Shown piece by piece: positions 16,639 to 17,278 of a stretch of DNA of 17,278 nt. Within the stretch, counting starts at the first letter, position 1. Every line of letters starts with the position of its first letter. Source of the stretch: Betaproteobacteria bacterium (GTDB lineage: Bacteria > Pseudomonadota > Gammaproteobacteria > Burkholderiales > Burkholderiaceae_E); assembly GCA_009922405.1 (NCBI GenBank), contig RFVZ01000023.1, forward strand, positions 1-17,278, in the 5' to 3' direction. The notes beneath the pieces were generated by a model, which had not been told where the DNA came from, did no database searches, and worked only from the letters and a program-made list of their open reading frames with translations. A program made the translations under genes and the position numbers.

Positions 16639-17278
16639 CATGAACGTTCTGCTCGAAGAAGACGGCAGCTACAAAGCCGGTCACGTCCTGGCGGATGCAG
16701 GTGCGAACCTGCAAGTCGAACTCGCGACCGGGCGCCGCGTCCGGATCAAGGCGGCCGCTGTGATGCTGCGTTTTGAGACCCCAACGCCTGCGGATCTGAT
16801 GCAGGCCGCGCAGATGATGGGTGACGCGATTGATCTCAAATTTTTGTGGGAAATTGCTCCCCAGGACGAATTTGCGTTTGATGCGCTGGCGCTCGATTGG
16901 TTTGGCCGCGCGCCAACGGCGGTCGAGGCCACGGCTTTGTTACTCCGCCTACATGGCGCGCCGATCTATTTTCATCGCAAGGGCAAGGGGCGTTATCGAC
17001 CGGCTTCGACAGAACAACTCAACGCGGCCTTGGCGGGTTTGGAGCGGAAGCGCCAGCAACAAGAGGTGATGGACGGCTGGGTGGCTGAAATCACCGCCGG
17101 GGTCTTGCCAGCCGAAATGCGCGCGCTTGCCGATGCGCTGGTTTTTGCGCCCGACAAGATGTCGCTCGAGTGGAAGGCGTTCGATCGCGCTTGTCAGCAG
17201 CTGCAGCGTTCACCCGAGCGCCTCATGCTCGCACTGGGGGCGTTTGACTCGCCGCGAGCCCTGCACATGCGGCGTTTT
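16639..17278 (+). CDS. RNB-family exoribonuclease (RNase II/R-like), N-terminal part only
   Basis: The visible 213 residues start MNVLLEEDGSYKAGHVLADAGANLQVEL, continue with DLKFLWEIAPQDEFAFDALALDWFG and LLLRLHGAPIYFHRKGKGRYRPA, and reach SPRALHMRRF at the right edge. This N-terminal region, with a small beta-barrel-like start and helical segment, resembles that of the RNB-domain ribonucleases encoded near mpl in Burkholderiales, which degrade RNA 3' to 5' in the cytoplasm. The catalytic RNB domain with its aspartate cluster lies beyond the window, so the activity is inferred from the N-terminal resemblance only. No stop codon or frameshift is seen. ATG 16639 has no strong Shine-Dalgarno sequence nearby; a GGTAAG is about 26 nt upstream. 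Confidence 0.78.

Overview
This window looks like ordinary chromosomal backbone of a GC-rich betaproteobacterium, most probably order Burkholderiales. The evidence is a long class Ia NrdA of about 1000 residues with a C-terminal CxxC, an nrdA-nrdB-histone H1-like cluster, the neighbourhood ffh/ccsA/PP0621-type gene/ampD, the accB-accC-prmA-PfkB kinase run, and mpl beside a TIGR00266 protein and an RNB-type ribonuclease. I see no transposase, integrase, phage gene, CRISPR array, tRNA or rRNA. Genus assignment is not possible by eye.

Layout. Positions 1-887 (minus) are the 5' part of ffh, the SRP GTPase, cut by the left edge. Head to head with it, after only 18 bp, starts a plus-strand block: a CcsA/YpjD-type cytochrome c assembly membrane protein (906-1883), a small membrane-anchored zinc-ribbon protein of PP0621 type (1932-2234), and ampD (2218-2799), the cytoplasmic anhydro-muropeptide amidase. 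A 213-bp gap then carries two NrdR-like boxes 32 bp apart, followed by nrdA (3013-6036), nrdB (6153-7373), a Lys/Ala-rich histone H1-like gene (7419-8321) and a YggT-family membrane protein (8424-8993).

A minus-strand block from 14170 down to 8994 reads, in transcription order, a TlpA-like thioredoxin carrying an unusual N-terminal domain, accB, accC, prmA and a PfkB-family sugar/nucleoside kinase. AccB and AccC are the biotin carrier and biotin carboxylase of acetyl-CoA carboxylase, PrmA methylates ribosomal protein L11, and prmA overlaps the kinase gene by an ATGA junction. Divergent from the block is mpl (14271-15707), which recycles murein tripeptide and so is functionally paired with ampD about 11 kb away. 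A TIGR00266/AIM24-like protein (minus) and the N-terminal part of an RNB-family exoribonuclease (plus, cut by the right edge) close the window.

The points most worth a second look are the tandem NrdR-box pair before nrdA, the single-ORF fusion of a cytoplasmic nucleotidyltransferase-like domain to a periplasmic TlpA domain, and a short terminator-like hairpin whose loop is the nrdB stop codon. There are also several small in-frame 12-bp or 15-bp repeats inside or between genes. I found no convincing novel multi-gene system; the unusual features are variations on conserved housekeeping genes.
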